A stretch of 64,000 nt of DNA from an uncultured Acetatifactor sp. (GCA_910577235.1 CAJTMX010000021.1:1-64000); one strand, 5' to 3'; shown: positions 14,785 through 24,814, numbered from the stretch's first letter. The notes: a model not told the origin generated them from the sequence alone. Program-made: numbers and translations.

Positions 14785-15210
14785 TGTATTCTTGCCATAG
14801 GTCAGTCCCGCATATACGGTCTGGGTATTCTTCATAACCGGACCTGCCGTGTTCTGAGGAGCAATCTGCCTGTAGGCATCGCACAGCGGAGTAATAATGC
14901 CAGCCACCTCCTGCAACAGCTCCGGGTGGCAGCGCGCCTCCGCCTGGGACAGCCTGCGGACGCAGTACAGATACAGCTGCCGCAGGGCACCGGCGGGTTC
15001 ATATTGCAGATTCAGAGACTGGAGCAGCTCGCCGATACAGTTTCTGGCTCTGCGCACATTCTCCCGGTACTCCCCCCGGTCTTCCCGCTCCGCCGCGTCT
15101 TTGGCATCGGAAAGGTATTGCAGCGTCATCTCATACAGGATCACCGCCATCTCCGTGGGATTGGCCTGGGAGACGCGAAACGTAAACTGCTTTTTGATCT
15201 CAGACGTCAT
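14734..15210 (-). CDS. fliS: Flagellar export chaperone FliS
   Basis: 158 residues, longer than the ~125-130 of typical FliS. The core (FRVSQANPTEMAVILYEMTLQYL, a four-helix bundle) binds the flagellin C-terminus and keeps it export-competent. The final ~35 residues, rich in Asn/Thr/Gly, are an extension that overlaps the DUF2508 coding sequence on the other strand. It lies 29 bases downstream of the flagellin gene, the usual arrangement, and probably shares its transcript. Confidence 0.9.
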   Translation of the reverse strand: MTSEIKKQFTFRVSQANPTEMAVILYEMTLQYLSDAKDAAEREDRGEYRENVRRARNCIGELLQSLNLQYEPAGALRQLYLYCVRRLSQAEARCHPELLQEVAGIITPLCDAYRQIAPQNTAGPVMKNTQTVYAGLTYGKNTLTENMADQSMNRGMLV

Positions 15211-15239
15211 AAATGTCCTTGCCTCCTGTTCCGTCCCGG

Positions 15240-16415
15240 TTACTGCAACAGCTGCAGCACCTGAGAGGGTCTTTCATTGGCCTGCGCCAACATGGAAGTG
15301 CCTGCCTGGGTCAATATCTGGTTGGTGGTGTACTGGGTCATCTCCTCCGCCATATCCACATCCATCAGACGTGAGTACGCGGCTGTCATACTCTCCTCCG
15401 ATACGTCCAGACTGTTCACCGTGGACTCAAGCCGGTTTTGATACGCGCCCAGCTTACCCCTTACGCCGGAGACGAAACCAATGGCCCCTTCCATCCGGTC
15501 TATGGCGTCTTTTGCTCCCTCTATCGTACTTACATCTATTTTTTCAATCCCCATATTGCGCAGAGAGATGGGGGGAATCTCCACTTCCAGAACCTGCCCT
15601 TCGTTGGCTCCGATCTGCAGGCGCATAGGGCCAATGTCGGTGACCTCTATATCCAGACTGGTTTTGGGCGGAGCCGGCACTATGCCGTTACTCGCATCGT
15701 TCAGATCCAGCTTCAGTTCAAAGCCGTTATTTCCCCTAATAGTCATAAAACCGTTTTCACAAACAATTTCCTCCGTACCCGCCGGAAAGGGAAAGCTGTT
15801 TTCGTCTGCGGCTCCACCTGCACCGGTAGCCGTCTTCAGCTGCACATTAATTGCCGTCTTGAATCCGGTGGGATTGCCGTCTGCATCCAATTCATCCGTA
15901 ACCTCAAGCGATGTAATCGAATAGACTCCCTGGGGGGTCTTTTCACCGAAAGAACTTACCTTGATCTTCTCGTCATTGGTATATCCCTTCACATTGAAAG
16001 TCCCGTCCAAAAGGTTCTGTCCGTTAAATTGTGTGGTCTTGGATATGCGCTCGATCTCCTCCTTGAGTTCAACGATCTCCTCCTGAATGATCTCCCTGTC
16101 CTCGGTGGTGGTGGTGCCGTTGGCAGCCTTGATCGTCAGTTCACTGACACGCTGCAGCATGGAGCTGACCTCACTCATGGCACCGTCGGCTATCTCTATG
16201 ACAGACACTCCGTCATTGGCGTTGTCATTGGCCACTCCCAGACCCACAATCTGGGCATTCATTCTCTTTGCCATCGCCAGCCCCGCCGGATTGTCCTTGG
16301 CGTGATTGACCTTCAGACCGGTAGAAAGCCGCTCCAGAGACGCGGACAGGGCGTTGTCGTTATTTGCCAGCGCATTGTTGGCAAGCATTGCTGATACATT
16401 GTAATTGATTCTCAT
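15240..16415 (-). CDS. fliC: Flagellin
   Basis: 391 residues. The conserved D0/D1 N-terminus begins MRINYNVSAMLANNAL and includes SASLERLSTGLKVNHAKDNPAG. The C-terminal D0 ends NQILTQAGTSMLAQANERPS and then QVLQLLQ. The central variable domain (about residues 170-300) is surface-exposed. The start at 16415 has a perfect AGGAGG with 5-base spacing. The upstream frame to 16676 is not coding for flagellin. It is followed by fliS. No clear sigma-28 promoter was found in the 64-base gap upstream, so transcription may come from the DUF6240 gene. Confidence 0.96.
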   Translation of the reverse strand: MRINYNVSAMLANNALANNDNALSASLERLSTGLKVNHAKDNPAGLAMAKRMNAQIVGLGVANDNANDGVSVIEIADGAMSEVSSMLQRVSELTIKAANGTTTTEDREIIQEEIVELKEEIERISKTTQFNGQNLLDGTFNVKGYTNDEKIKVSSFGEKTPQGVYSITSLEVTDELDADGNPTGFKTAINVQLKTATGAGGAADENSFPFPAGTEEIVCENGFMTIRGNNGFELKLDLNDASNGIVPAPPKTSLDIEVTDIGPMRLQIGANEGQVLEVEIPPISLRNMGIEKIDVSTIEGAKDAIDRMEGAIGFVSGVRGKLGAYQNRLESTVNSLDVSEESMTAAYSRLMDVDMAEEMTQYTTNQILTQAGTSMLAQANERPSQVLQLLQ

Positions 16416-16479
16416 ATGAATCCTCCTAATATTATTCCGTTTTGGGTCCTGCCGCCTTGGGGACGTCAGACCTCTGCAC

Positions 16480-19440
16480 TTAGAACGGATTCCTTTCCGC
16501 CTGCTTTCCCATCTCCTGAACTGTCCGCAAAAACGCCTTGGCCACCTTGTACAGGTTTGCCTGCGCAGTGTTTTCCATCGGCTCTGAGCTGTCCCAGGAC
16601 ATGACCGTCTTCCCTGACTCGTTATGTACATATTCCACCTGGCCAAGCTGCATATCTCCCTCCAGATGGCTATCAAATATATCGGTCAGACGGCGCAGAT
16701 TCATAACGGTTTCCCGCTGATTTCCCACAAAATAACCATTCACAACACCGTCTTTTACCTGAAACTCACCGCTCAGACTTCCCATGCTCCCGCCGGTCAG
16801 TTCAATGCGCACCATGCCCTTTTCCTGTTCTCCATGGCATATCTGCAAATGCACCGCCGCCAGTTCCCCGTCCAGTTCCATGGGAAAATAGTATTCCTCC
16901 GACTGGGCCAGATTTCCCATCAGATGCAGCTGCTTGGTCATCAGCTGCAGAGAGCGGACGTCCACCAGGCTGTCCGTATCCTCCGTTATGCTGCGGTATG
17001 TCTGCTCCTCTTGAGACGCCTCGGCCTCCCGGTATGCCTCCCGAAACTTATCCGGGTCCTGTAGACGCTGCCACAGCTGCGCCGGTTTTACTTTACTTTT
17101 GCTGTCAGCATTCCAGCGGTCCAGAATCTTGCGGATATGCTCTTCCATATCCTGGGCGGCCAGTATATTGGCGGCCGTGGGAGTTTCCGCCGCCCGCTCC
17201 ACTGTTTTGTATGCCTCCTGAGTGCTCTGCGCAGACTCGGCAAGTTCCCTACGCGCACGGGCGCTTTCCTCTTCCTGCATTGCCGCAGCCTCCTGCTGCT
17301 CAGGCTCTGCCGCCTCCTCCAACACTCTGTTCCACTCTTTTGCATATCCCAGATTGATCTGTTCGTCGATCCGAACCCCCCGGTCCCGCAGACGGGTCAG
17401 ACTTCCCACCGCGTCATCCACCAGCGTGTTGGTATGACCGGCCCTTCGGCTCCTGACGGACGACAGCAAGGTGGAAAAATTCATTTCCGCGCCGGTGTTT
17501 ATCACGTTTCCGATGGCGGCGCTGTCCCCCTTTTCAATCTGGCGCATCAGGCGATAACAGCCGATAAACGCGCTCTTTTCCTCCGGAGTGATCTCCCCCT
17601 TTTTCTCCAGCTTATACAAAAATTGGCTATATCTCTCCGCCTCCTGCCCGGGGTCCTGCTCCTGATTGTCAAAGTATTCCTGCAGCTGGGGCAGACTCTG
17701 TTCCAGCGGATTGACTCCGCCGCGGATCATGCGCAGCACTGCCCTGGGCGTCATTCTGGTGATGACTTCCTCCACGGTGGCACAGGCCGCCTTGATCTCC
17801 TCCACGTGCTCCGGGGTGATCTCCATGCGGTTATAACCCAGTACCCGCACCGCCCGGCGGTTCTCCTCCGTAGGCTCGTATCCCATATCTCCCAGTATGT
17901 CATCCACATTGGCAAACGCCTTGCGGATGCTGTCTCCCATATCAGCCCGGGGAGCTGTCCAGATACTCTCATAGCGCTGGCCGGCTTTTTCGTACTGTGC
18001 CTGCAGCGCCTTGCCGCTCTGATGGAACTGAGACAGATTCTGCTCCTGTGGCTCCGCATTCCACAGTGTTTCCTGCCAGCGTCCTATGGTGTCTATGGGC
18101 AGCTGCGGCAACTCCGCCGCCACCTGCCAGGCATTCTCCAGCTCCCTGTAACGCTCCACCGCCTGCTGGTCGGTAAGCTCCGGCTCGGGGAAAAATTCCC
18201 GGGCCAACTCCTGCTGGGCCTGTTTTAATGCGGCAATAGTCTCCTCAATAGGACGGGTGTCTATGGAAAAACCGCTTTCCAGCAATTTCATATTGGTTTC
18301 CACGGTCATACGCAGCCGGATTTCCTCCAGCAGTCTGTGATCGCTGATGCGCTGCTCGGCGTCGCCGCTTTGATAATAAGCCATCAAGTCGTACGCCTTC
18401 TGCCATATGGATCTGGGATCGGCAAGATTGCCCTCCATTGCTTCGCGGCCGTCCGCGATGGCGGCAGCGGCGGCCCGCGCCGCGTGTTCTTTTTCCACCG
18501 GGAAAGTGACTCCCCGTATCTCCATGGTTCTGCGCAGACTGTCACGGTCCACCTGCAGCCCCCTCTGTATCATCCACTTTGCCGCCTCCCGTTCCTGTTC
18601 GCTGCCCTCGCAGCCCAGAGAAGACAGCAGTCTGTCCAGTTCCTGGGGATCGACTTCCTCCCCATCCTCCTGAGATGTGCCGCCCTCCGGCGGCTCTGCT
18701 ATGTTGCGGGTCATATAGCCTCTGACCTCGGCCTCGAAATACTCTGCCTGCCGCTCCTGCTCGACGGAACAGCCGCTGGACTGAGCCAGATAGTAGCTCT
18801 TTATGGTGGCCTCCATGCCGCTGTTAACCATATAATAGCAGTCGCCGTCATCCGGCGTATCCAACTGCTGCGCCAGATCCAGAGCCTGCAAAACTTTCTC
18901 CACATTTTCCGCGGAAAGGGGAATATCCGCCGCGGCAAAGCTCTCCTGCAAAGCCTGTGCCAGCCCTGCGTCTCCCACTGCCGCCGTCAGGGTGTCCATA
19001 TCCAGTGTATCGGTATATCCCGCAATATTACATCCGCCCTTCACCAGCTCTGCCTTGATCTTATCCAGGATCGTCACCGCCTCCCGGGGGTCCATCTCCC
19101 GGGGATCGTACCCTTCCCGGGCCATTCTGGCATAATCCTCGTCAGACATGGTGTGGGACATCACTGTCATCTGATTCTGCATCAGCTGGGCATCCGTCAT
19201 ACCGGCCTGCGCCTGAATGTCCGCCATGGTCTTTCCCTGGGAGGACGCCGCCTTCTGTCTCCCGTTCCAGCGGCTGCCCAAAGCGTTGCCGGGATGAACG
19301 CTGTCCCTCCCGTCCACATAGGCTCCGTAGCCCCGGGAACCATAAGCCTGCCGGCGCCGGGTTCCCCGCTGTCTGGGCTGCTCCTGTACCCCCGGTTCAC
19401 CGGGAGCGTTATGTACTGTCTGATCAAAATTTATCTTCAT
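16480..19440 (-). CDS. Large DUF6240-like protein, possible FliK-related C-terminus
   Basis: 986 residues, cytoplasmic, mostly helical and acidic. The first ~60 are disordered and Arg/Gly/Gln-rich. The middle contains repeated helical units around LxxAGxDxxxLxQAL-type patterns, consistent with DUF6240 proteins found beside Lachnospiraceae flagellar genes. The last ~130 residues (YYFPMELDGELAAVHLQICH through GSLSGEFQVKDG) have the beta-rich pattern of the hook-length control (FliK) C-terminal domain. I infer a role in flagellar or secretion length control, unproven. The start at 19440 has AAAGGA 11 bases upstream. It immediately precedes flagellin. Confidence 0.7.
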   Translation of the reverse strand: MKINFDQTVHNAPGEPGVQEQPRQRGTRRRQAYGSRGYGAYVDGRDSVHPGNALGSRWNGRQKAASSQGKTMADIQAQAGMTDAQLMQNQMTVMSHTMSDEDYARMAREGYDPREMDPREAVTILDKIKAELVKGGCNIAGYTDTLDMDTLTAAVGDAGLAQALQESFAAADIPLSAENVEKVLQALDLAQQLDTPDDGDCYYMVNSGMEATIKSYYLAQSSGCSVEQERQAEYFEAEVRGYMTRNIAEPPEGGTSQEDGEEVDPQELDRLLSSLGCEGSEQEREAAKWMIQRGLQVDRDSLRRTMEIRGVTFPVEKEHAARAAAAAIADGREAMEGNLADPRSIWQKAYDLMAYYQSGDAEQRISDHRLLEEIRLRMTVETNMKLLESGFSIDTRPIEETIAALKQAQQELAREFFPEPELTDQQAVERYRELENAWQVAAELPQLPIDTIGRWQETLWNAEPQEQNLSQFHQSGKALQAQYEKAGQRYESIWTAPRADMGDSIRKAFANVDDILGDMGYEPTEENRRAVRVLGYNRMEITPEHVEEIKAACATVEEVITRMTPRAVLRMIRGGVNPLEQSLPQLQEYFDNQEQDPGQEAERYSQFLYKLEKKGEITPEEKSAFIGCYRLMRQIEKGDSAAIGNVINTGAEMNFSTLLSSVRSRRAGHTNTLVDDAVGSLTRLRDRGVRIDEQINLGYAKEWNRVLEEAAEPEQQEAAAMQEEESARARRELAESAQSTQEAYKTVERAAETPTAANILAAQDMEEHIRKILDRWNADSKSKVKPAQLWQRLQDPDKFREAYREAEASQEEQTYRSITEDTDSLVDVRSLQLMTKQLHLMGNLAQSEEYYFPMELDGELAAVHLQICHGEQEKGMVRIELTGGSMGSLSGEFQVKDGVVNGYFVGNQRETVMNLRRLTDIFDSHLEGDMQLGQVEYVHNESGKTVMSWDSSEPMENTAQANLYKVAKAFLRTVQEMGKQAERNPF

Positions 19441-19459
19441 AAAACAGCGGTCCTTTCGG

Positions 19460-19494
19460 TCAAAAATAGGTGAGCGCAGATGCACTCACCTATT
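19460..19494 (-). terminator. Intrinsic terminator of glgB
   Basis: A perfect 10-bp stem (AATAGGTGAG / CTCACCTATT, 19465-19494), followed on the minus strand by TTTTT, lies 36 bases past the glgB stop. It ends only ~20 bases before the DUF6240 start codon. Confidence 0.75.
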
Positions 19495-19529
19495 ATTTCG
19501 GTCAATTTCCGGTTTTCTTAACGGCTGGG

Positions 19530-21473
19530 TCAGAACTGATACACCACAGCGGTATAGGGCGGCAGGTCAAAGGAGACGGAATAGTCGTGATAATGACAGG
19601 GCTCCGACACGGCCGTAAGCTCCTCCGGAACCGTGTTGCCGTTGCCTCCGTAACAAGTATCGTCACAGTTTAATACCAGCTTATACTTTTTCTTTTTCGG
19701 CACCGGCACCACATAATTCTCCCAGCGCATGGGGGTCATGTTCATCACAAACAGCAGATTATTTCTGCCGCTCTCGGACTTTCTCACAAATGAGTAGGTA
19801 CTCCTGTCCGCGTCATCCGCGTTCATCCACTCAAATCCTTTCCAAGAGTTATCGTTTTCGTACATGCAGGGGTACTTACGATACAATTCCAACAGATCCC
19901 GCACATAATGATGCATGCCCAGGTTGTTCTTTTCCTCCAGCAGGAACCAGTCCAGCTCTCTCTCCTCGCTCCACTCTCTCTCCTGCCCAAAATCCTGTCC
20001 CATGAACAGCAATTTTTTGCCGCAGTGGCCAAACATAAAGGTATAACCCACCCGCAGATTGGCATATTTATCCGCCGGATATCCGGGCATCTTGTTCACC
20101 ATGGAACACTTCAGATGCACCACCTCATCGTGGGACAGCGGCAAGATATAGTTCTCGCTCTCATTATAACTCATGGCAAAGGACATGGCATAGTGATTGC
20201 CCTTGCGATACAGAGGATCAAGTTTCATATACTCGCAGAAATCATGCATCCAGCCCATATTCCATTTGAAGGTAAAGCCCAGACCCTCGCCGCCGATATC
20301 TCCCGTCACATTGGGCCACGCGGTAGATTCCTCCGCTATGGTCAAAAATCCGGGATAGGTTCCGCGGACAACGGAATTCAAATGTTTGAAAAACTCTATA
20401 GCCTCCAGGTTCTTGTTGCCGCCAAACTTATTTGGCAGCCACTGACCGTCTTTTTTTCCGTAATCCAGATACAGCATGGAGGCCACCGCGTCCACTCTGA
20501 TCCCGTCCACATGAAATTCCTTAAGCCAAAACAGCGCGTTGGCGATCAGGAAATTTTTGATCTCGTTTTTACCGTAATTGAAAATCTTTGTCCCCCAGTC
20601 GGGATGTTCGCCCAGACGGGGATCGGGATGCTCAAAAATGCACTGGCCGTCAAAGCAGCTCAGCCCGTGAGCGTCCATGGCAAAATGGGCAGGCACCCAG
20701 TCCAGGATCACGCCGATCTTATTCTTGTGCAGTTTATTGATCAGGTACATGAAATCCTTAGGCGCGCCGTAGCGGGAGGTGGGCGCGTAATAGCCGGTCA
20801 CCTGATAGCCCCAAGAGCCATCGAAAGGATGTTCCGCGATGCCCATAAGCTCCACATGGGTGTAACGCATCTCCTTGAGATACTCCACAATGCGGTCCGC
20901 GAACTCCCTATAGTTGTAAAAACCCTCTTTGGTGCCGTCGGGATGTTTCATGAAAGAACCCACATGGCATTCGTACACTGCCATGGGCTGCCTTTGCACA
21001 TCCTTTTGATCCCGCTCCGCCATCCACTTATCATCTTCCCAGGCAAAACCCGTTAAATCCGTCACTCTGGAGGCCGTCCCCGGACGATACTCCGCATAGT
21101 TGGCAAAGGGGTCTGCCTTGTACAGTTTCCGCCCGTCCGGCGTGGTGATCAGGAACTTGTACATGCAGCCTTCCGCAACGCCCGGCACAAAGAGCTTGTG
21201 GATTCCGCCGGGACCCAGTTTTTCCATGGGATGACTCTCCTCGTTCCAGCCGTTAAACTCCCCTATCACATGGACGCTTGCCGCATTGGGAGCCCAGACT
21301 CCGAAATACACGCCCTCCACACCCTCCTGGACAGACAGGTGAGCGCCCAGTTTTTTGTATATGTCATAATGCGTCCCCTGGGCAAACAGAAACTGATCCG
21401 CCTCGGAGATAAATATTTCCTCTTTCTCCTCTTTTTGGACTTTTGCCTTGGATTTTACTTTCGCTTTTGCCAT
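19530..21473 (-). CDS. glgB: 1,4-alpha-glucan branching enzyme
   Basis: A 647-residue GH13 enzyme that makes alpha-1,6 branches in glycogen. An N-terminal CBM48 (GVYFGVWAPNAASVHVIGEF) is followed by the barrel. Catalytic residues are Asp328 (HVDGIRVDAV), Glu381 (LTIAEES) and Asp449 (LPLSHDEVVH), and the short beta-sandwich end carries LPPYTAVVYQF. A Lys-rich tail of ~15 residues precedes the first domain. No other glycogen genes are adjacent, so it stands alone with its own terminator. Confidence 0.95.
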   Translation of the reverse strand: MAKAKVKSKAKVQKEEKEEIFISEADQFLFAQGTHYDIYKKLGAHLSVQEGVEGVYFGVWAPNAASVHVIGEFNGWNEESHPMEKLGPGGIHKLFVPGVAEGCMYKFLITTPDGRKLYKADPFANYAEYRPGTASRVTDLTGFAWEDDKWMAERDQKDVQRQPMAVYECHVGSFMKHPDGTKEGFYNYREFADRIVEYLKEMRYTHVELMGIAEHPFDGSWGYQVTGYYAPTSRYGAPKDFMYLINKLHKNKIGVILDWVPAHFAMDAHGLSCFDGQCIFEHPDPRLGEHPDWGTKIFNYGKNEIKNFLIANALFWLKEFHVDGIRVDAVASMLYLDYGKKDGQWLPNKFGGNKNLEAIEFFKHLNSVVRGTYPGFLTIAEESTAWPNVTGDIGGEGLGFTFKWNMGWMHDFCEYMKLDPLYRKGNHYAMSFAMSYNESENYILPLSHDEVVHLKCSMVNKMPGYPADKYANLRVGYTFMFGHCGKKLLFMGQDFGQEREWSEERELDWFLLEEKNNLGMHHYVRDLLELYRKYPCMYENDNSWKGFEWMNADDADRSTYSFVRKSESGRNNLLFVMNMTPMRWENYVVPVPKKKKYKLVLNCDDTCYGGNGNTVPEELTAVSEPCHYHDYSVSFDLPPYTAVVYQF

Positions 21474-21515
21474 GTCTTACCAAACCTCCCCCTTGCAGAC
21501 TGATTTATGTAATAC

Positions 21516-24500
21516 CTACTTGATAAAGTCGTTCTCCCGCAGAATGATCATGTCTTCCTCATCATAGCGCTTTGCCAGCAGAATATCCACAAAATGTCCT
21601 ATGGATTTCCGGTCCGCATGGCGGATCGCCTCGTCCAGGATCTCTTTCACATCCATGACGGTCACTGCGTGATCGCTGGTCTGCATCTCCGCAATCCTGG
21701 TATGCAGCGCCAGTATTCCCAGTTCGTCGATGGAGTATTCCTTTTCTTTGGCGTACTTTTTACCGAATGCCACCAGGGAATCGTTACTCAGAGCCTCCAT
21801 GTCCATACGGGCGTTGAAACACTCCGTCAGCTTGGTATATACTCTCAGGAACTTGTTCATTGCTTTCCGGGTATCTTCGATGATAACGATCAGCCCGTAC
21901 TTTTCCTGCTGTAGAGCCTTGTACAGCGCGTCCACCGCATCTTTATTCATGTCGGAGACTTTCTGGATGATCAACGCCCCGTTTGCCAAACCGTCCAGCG
22001 TCTGTACAATGTCCCTCTGATTCAAGGAACTGCCGGAAATCTTCGCGATCCTCCCGGAAAAATTGCTGTCCGTCATCTGCACTTCCCGAATCATGTTTTT
22101 CGCCAGTTTCAGCGTGTCCATACCCTCGTCGCCGGTGATCACCACATTGCCTGTAAAGGAGGCCATACTGATAGAATCAATGGCGTTGATCAGCATTTCT
22201 CTGGAGGATTTGCTCTGGATAAAGGAACCAAAGAGTTCTTTCTCCTCTCTGGTCAGCGCCCGCACTCTGGGTTTTTCTCTAAGCGGCTGAGAATCCTGCT
22301 CCGAAAGATTCTCACTTTCCCCAGCAGAATCCTCTTCCCCAATAGGCCGGTTCTCAACCTCCTCCGGTACCTCCACCCCGTCCTCTTCGGATGGATATTC
22401 CCCTTCACCCGGGTTTTCCTCTCCGCCTAAATCCCCTTCTTCGGTGGCATACTCCTCCTCGCCTAAAGCCTCTTCTCCGGCAGCATACTCCTCTTCGCTA
22501 AAAGCCTCTTCCCCGGTGGCATACTCCTCCTCGCCTAAAACCTCTTCTCCGGCAGCATACTCCTCTTCGCTAAAAGCCTCTTCTTCGGCGGCATACTCCT
22601 CTTCGCCTAAAGCCTCTTCTCCGGCAGCATACTCCTCTTCACCTAAAGCCTCTTCTCCGGCAGCATACTCCTCTTCGCTAAAAGCCTCTTCTCCGGCGGC
22701 ATACTCCTCCTCGCCTAAGGTCTCTTCCCCGGCAACATACTCCTCTTCGCCTAAAGCCTCTTCCCCCGCAACGTACTCCTCTTCGCTAAAAGCCTCTTCT
22801 CCGGCGGCATACTCCTCCTCGCCTAAGGTCTCTTCCCCGGCGGCATACTCCTCTTCACCTAAAGATTCTTCCCCCGCAACATACTCCTCTTCACTCAAAG
22901 CATTTTCTCCGGGAACCTCCTCCATGAGTTGCAGCTCTTCGGCGATCATATCCGGCGCTACACCCTGCTCCAACTGCTCCAGAAGTCCGTCTCTGATGGA
23001 CTCCTCAAAGGCGGTGAACATGGGACCTGTCTGCCTTAACACTTTCTGGTGGATCGCCTCTTTGCGCCTCTCCTCATTGTCCCGTTTCATGCGTTCCCAC
23101 TCAGCCAGAATGTCCTCTATTCGCATCTGTCCTGTGATCTGTTTCTCCACTTTCTCGGATTCCGGCACCACCAAACTGATCTGCCCGTCGGACTCCATGG
23201 ACAGTACGCCTGCCATCTCCTTGGGTGGCTCTATTCCCATATTCTGCATTCTAAGCTGTTCCATGACAATGGCCGCCGTCTGATCCTCAAGCGGCGCGGC
23301 GGGCTCCCCGCCGGGGGCCTGCTCCTCCGCCGGTTCCTTTTCCGCAGTCACTTTTGCTGATTTCCCGGTAGATTCATCTGTAGATTCGTCTACCGCTCCT
23401 CTTTCAAGTATCTTTGACGTTTGTCTGCCCGTTTGCCTGTCATCTGTCTCCGCCCGTTCTTCCTGGGCAAAGACTTCCTCCTCCGTAAGTATCTCCTGAC
23501 ACGGCTGTGACAAATCGTTGGTTCCCACAGATCCTATTTCTCCGGTGGTGCCAAAGAAAACCTCCGTTTCCGTCTGCTCCTCCGCCGGTTGCTCTATATA
23601 TTCTTCTGCAGCGGGTTTAACAGGTTCCTCTGACCCCGCATCCCACTCTTCACTGTCCTCCTCAATCATGGGCGCTATGATACTGCGGGTGATGGCGTCC
23701 CCGGGTTCCTCATCCTCCTCGAGCACTTCCCGCAAGCCCTCCGCCAGCTCCTTTTGCAGATTGATGGTATTATACTGTCCCACATCCATGGTCTTGACCT
23801 GGATCTCTATCTCCTCCGAGGGAATCCTGATCGTGGGAGCACGCAGCAGGTCTGCAGGCTGTGCCGCCTCCTGAGCCTGTTCCGAAACGCTCTGCGGTTC
23901 CGGCTCCGCGTCATAGTCCGTTTCGGGATAATACTCCTGTCCCCGTGCGTCCTCATAGACAGGCTCCTGTTCCTGATAGTAGGCCTCCGAACCCTCGCTG
24001 AAAGGCTCCGGCTCAAAGCGGCTGTCATATCTTCCCTGCTGTTCGGAACTCAGCGGCTGGTGGAGCATCTTCAGCTCCATGGCCTTTACCACATATTTTC
24101 CCTCTCCGAACCACAGGATCAGCTCGTCGCACTCTTCGATACATTTGGTGGCCAAACCCACTCTGTGATACAGATAAGCCAGTTCATAAGCCCATTTTTC
24201 CCGATAATCCTTGGCTTTCAATTCCTCCAGTACCGCAATGCGTTCCTCCAGGCTGACGTCCTGCGCCTGGTAGAGCTTGTATTGCAGAATATAGCGCCCT
24301 GTATCCTTGGGCGCGATCTGCACAAACTCCTTATAATATTCTATCGCTATTACATATTCTTCCAGTTTAATAGAGAGTTCACAAAGAGAATAAACTATGG
24401 TACGCCCGCCCGGGTGGCGGTCATAGGCCAACAGCAGAATATCGCGGCTGTCCTCATATCTGCGGTTAATCTTATAGAGATCGCTGATCGTACACAGCAT

Positions 24501-24623
24501 CATCACACTCTTAACACGGCGCCAGTCGATACTGTCCGCAATCTCCGCTGCCTGCTGGTATTCTCCCTGGGCGATCAACACCTTTATTTCATCTGCTTTT
24601 ATTTTATATTCATTTTTATCCAA
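21516..24623 (-). CDS. TPR protein with 12-residue acidic repeats and AAA-like C-terminus
   Basis: About 1035 residues. Residues ~1-190 are tetratricopeptide-like helices (IAQGEYQQAAEIADSI, LCELSIKLEEYVIAIEYYKE). A long acidic disordered middle contains thirteen tandem 12-mers of the form ALGEEEYAAGEE. The last ~220 residues look like an AAA fold without a canonical P-loop: GNVVITGDEGMDTLKLAKN at the Walker A position, GLIVIIEDTR at Walker B. CbxX/SpoVK-like proteins are the nearest resemblance. It lacks a signal peptide. The TTG start at 24623 is chosen because AGGGAG lies 9 bases upstream. The function is unknown; a scaffold for a complex fits the architecture. Confidence 0.72.
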   Translation of the reverse strand: MDKNEYKIKADEIKVLIAQGEYQQAAEIADSIDWRRVKSVMMLCTISDLYKINRRYEDSRDILLLAYDRHPGGRTIVYSLCELSIKLEEYVIAIEYYKEFVQIAPKDTGRYILQYKLYQAQDVSLEERIAVLEELKAKDYREKWAYELAYLYHRVGLATKCIEECDELILWFGEGKYVVKAMELKMLHQPLSSEQQGRYDSRFEPEPFSEGSEAYYQEQEPVYEDARGQEYYPETDYDAEPEPQSVSEQAQEAAQPADLLRAPTIRIPSEEIEIQVKTMDVGQYNTINLQKELAEGLREVLEEDEEPGDAITRSIIAPMIEEDSEEWDAGSEEPVKPAAEEYIEQPAEEQTETEVFFGTTGEIGSVGTNDLSQPCQEILTEEEVFAQEERAETDDRQTGRQTSKILERGAVDESTDESTGKSAKVTAEKEPAEEQAPGGEPAAPLEDQTAAIVMEQLRMQNMGIEPPKEMAGVLSMESDGQISLVVPESEKVEKQITGQMRIEDILAEWERMKRDNEERRKEAIHQKVLRQTGPMFTAFEESIRDGLLEQLEQGVAPDMIAEELQLMEEVPGENALSEEEYVAGEESLGEEEYAAGEETLGEEEYAAGEEAFSEEEYVAGEEALGEEEYVAGEETLGEEEYAAGEEAFSEEEYAAGEEALGEEEYAAGEEALGEEEYAAEEEAFSEEEYAAGEEVLGEEEYATGEEAFSEEEYAAGEEALGEEEYATEEGDLGGEENPGEGEYPSEEDGVEVPEEVENRPIGEEDSAGESENLSEQDSQPLREKPRVRALTREEKELFGSFIQSKSSREMLINAIDSISMASFTGNVVITGDEGMDTLKLAKNMIREVQMTDSNFSGRIAKISGSSLNQRDIVQTLDGLANGALIIQKVSDMNKDAVDALYKALQQEKYGLIVIIEDTRKAMNKFLRVYTKLTECFNARMDMEALSNDSLVAFGKKYAKEKEYSIDELGILALHTRIAEMQTSDHAVTVMDVKEILDEAIRHADRKSIGHFVDILLAKRYDEEDMIILRENDFIK
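22434..22901 (-). repeat. Coding VNTR, 13 x 36 bp
   Basis: Thirteen in-frame 36-base units each encode a variant of ALGEEEYAAGEE (variants start AL, SL, TL, VL or AF; G alternates with S). The units differ by synonymous and a few missense changes, and AFS and ALG types alternate, so higher-order duplication of two- and three-unit blocks is likely. Copy number should vary between strains. Confidence 0.9.
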
Positions 24624-24814
24624 AGTTGTCCGCTCCCTCATCCACAACTCAAAGCGTCCGATTACAGTCCATCCTCCGGAGCCTCATTAAAATAAACAGT
24701 CATGATAAGTGTATCATAGTGATTGGAGTATGTCAAAATTAAATGTGGAAAAAAGGAGAAAAAATACAAGATATTGTGCCGGGTCCCGGGATGTGTCGAC
24801 TATATATCGTCTTT

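Noticed and set aside
16416..16479. Sigma-28 flagellin promoter
   Set aside because: No TAAA-N15-GCCGATAA-like pair was found in the gap, so none is called.
16416..16676. N-terminal extension of flagellin
   Set aside because: The added residues are unlike flagellin, overlap the DUF6240 gene, and the internal ATG has a perfect AGGAGG.
22434..22901. Tandem 36-base repeats that could be taken for a CRISPR array
   Set aside because: The repeats are contiguous with no spacers and keep one reading frame encoding a 12-residue acidic unit.
22444..23283. Plus-strand reading frame rich in Ser/Tyr/Lys repeats
   Set aside because: It is the reverse complement of the coding repeat in the TPR protein, without a ribosome site or promoter.
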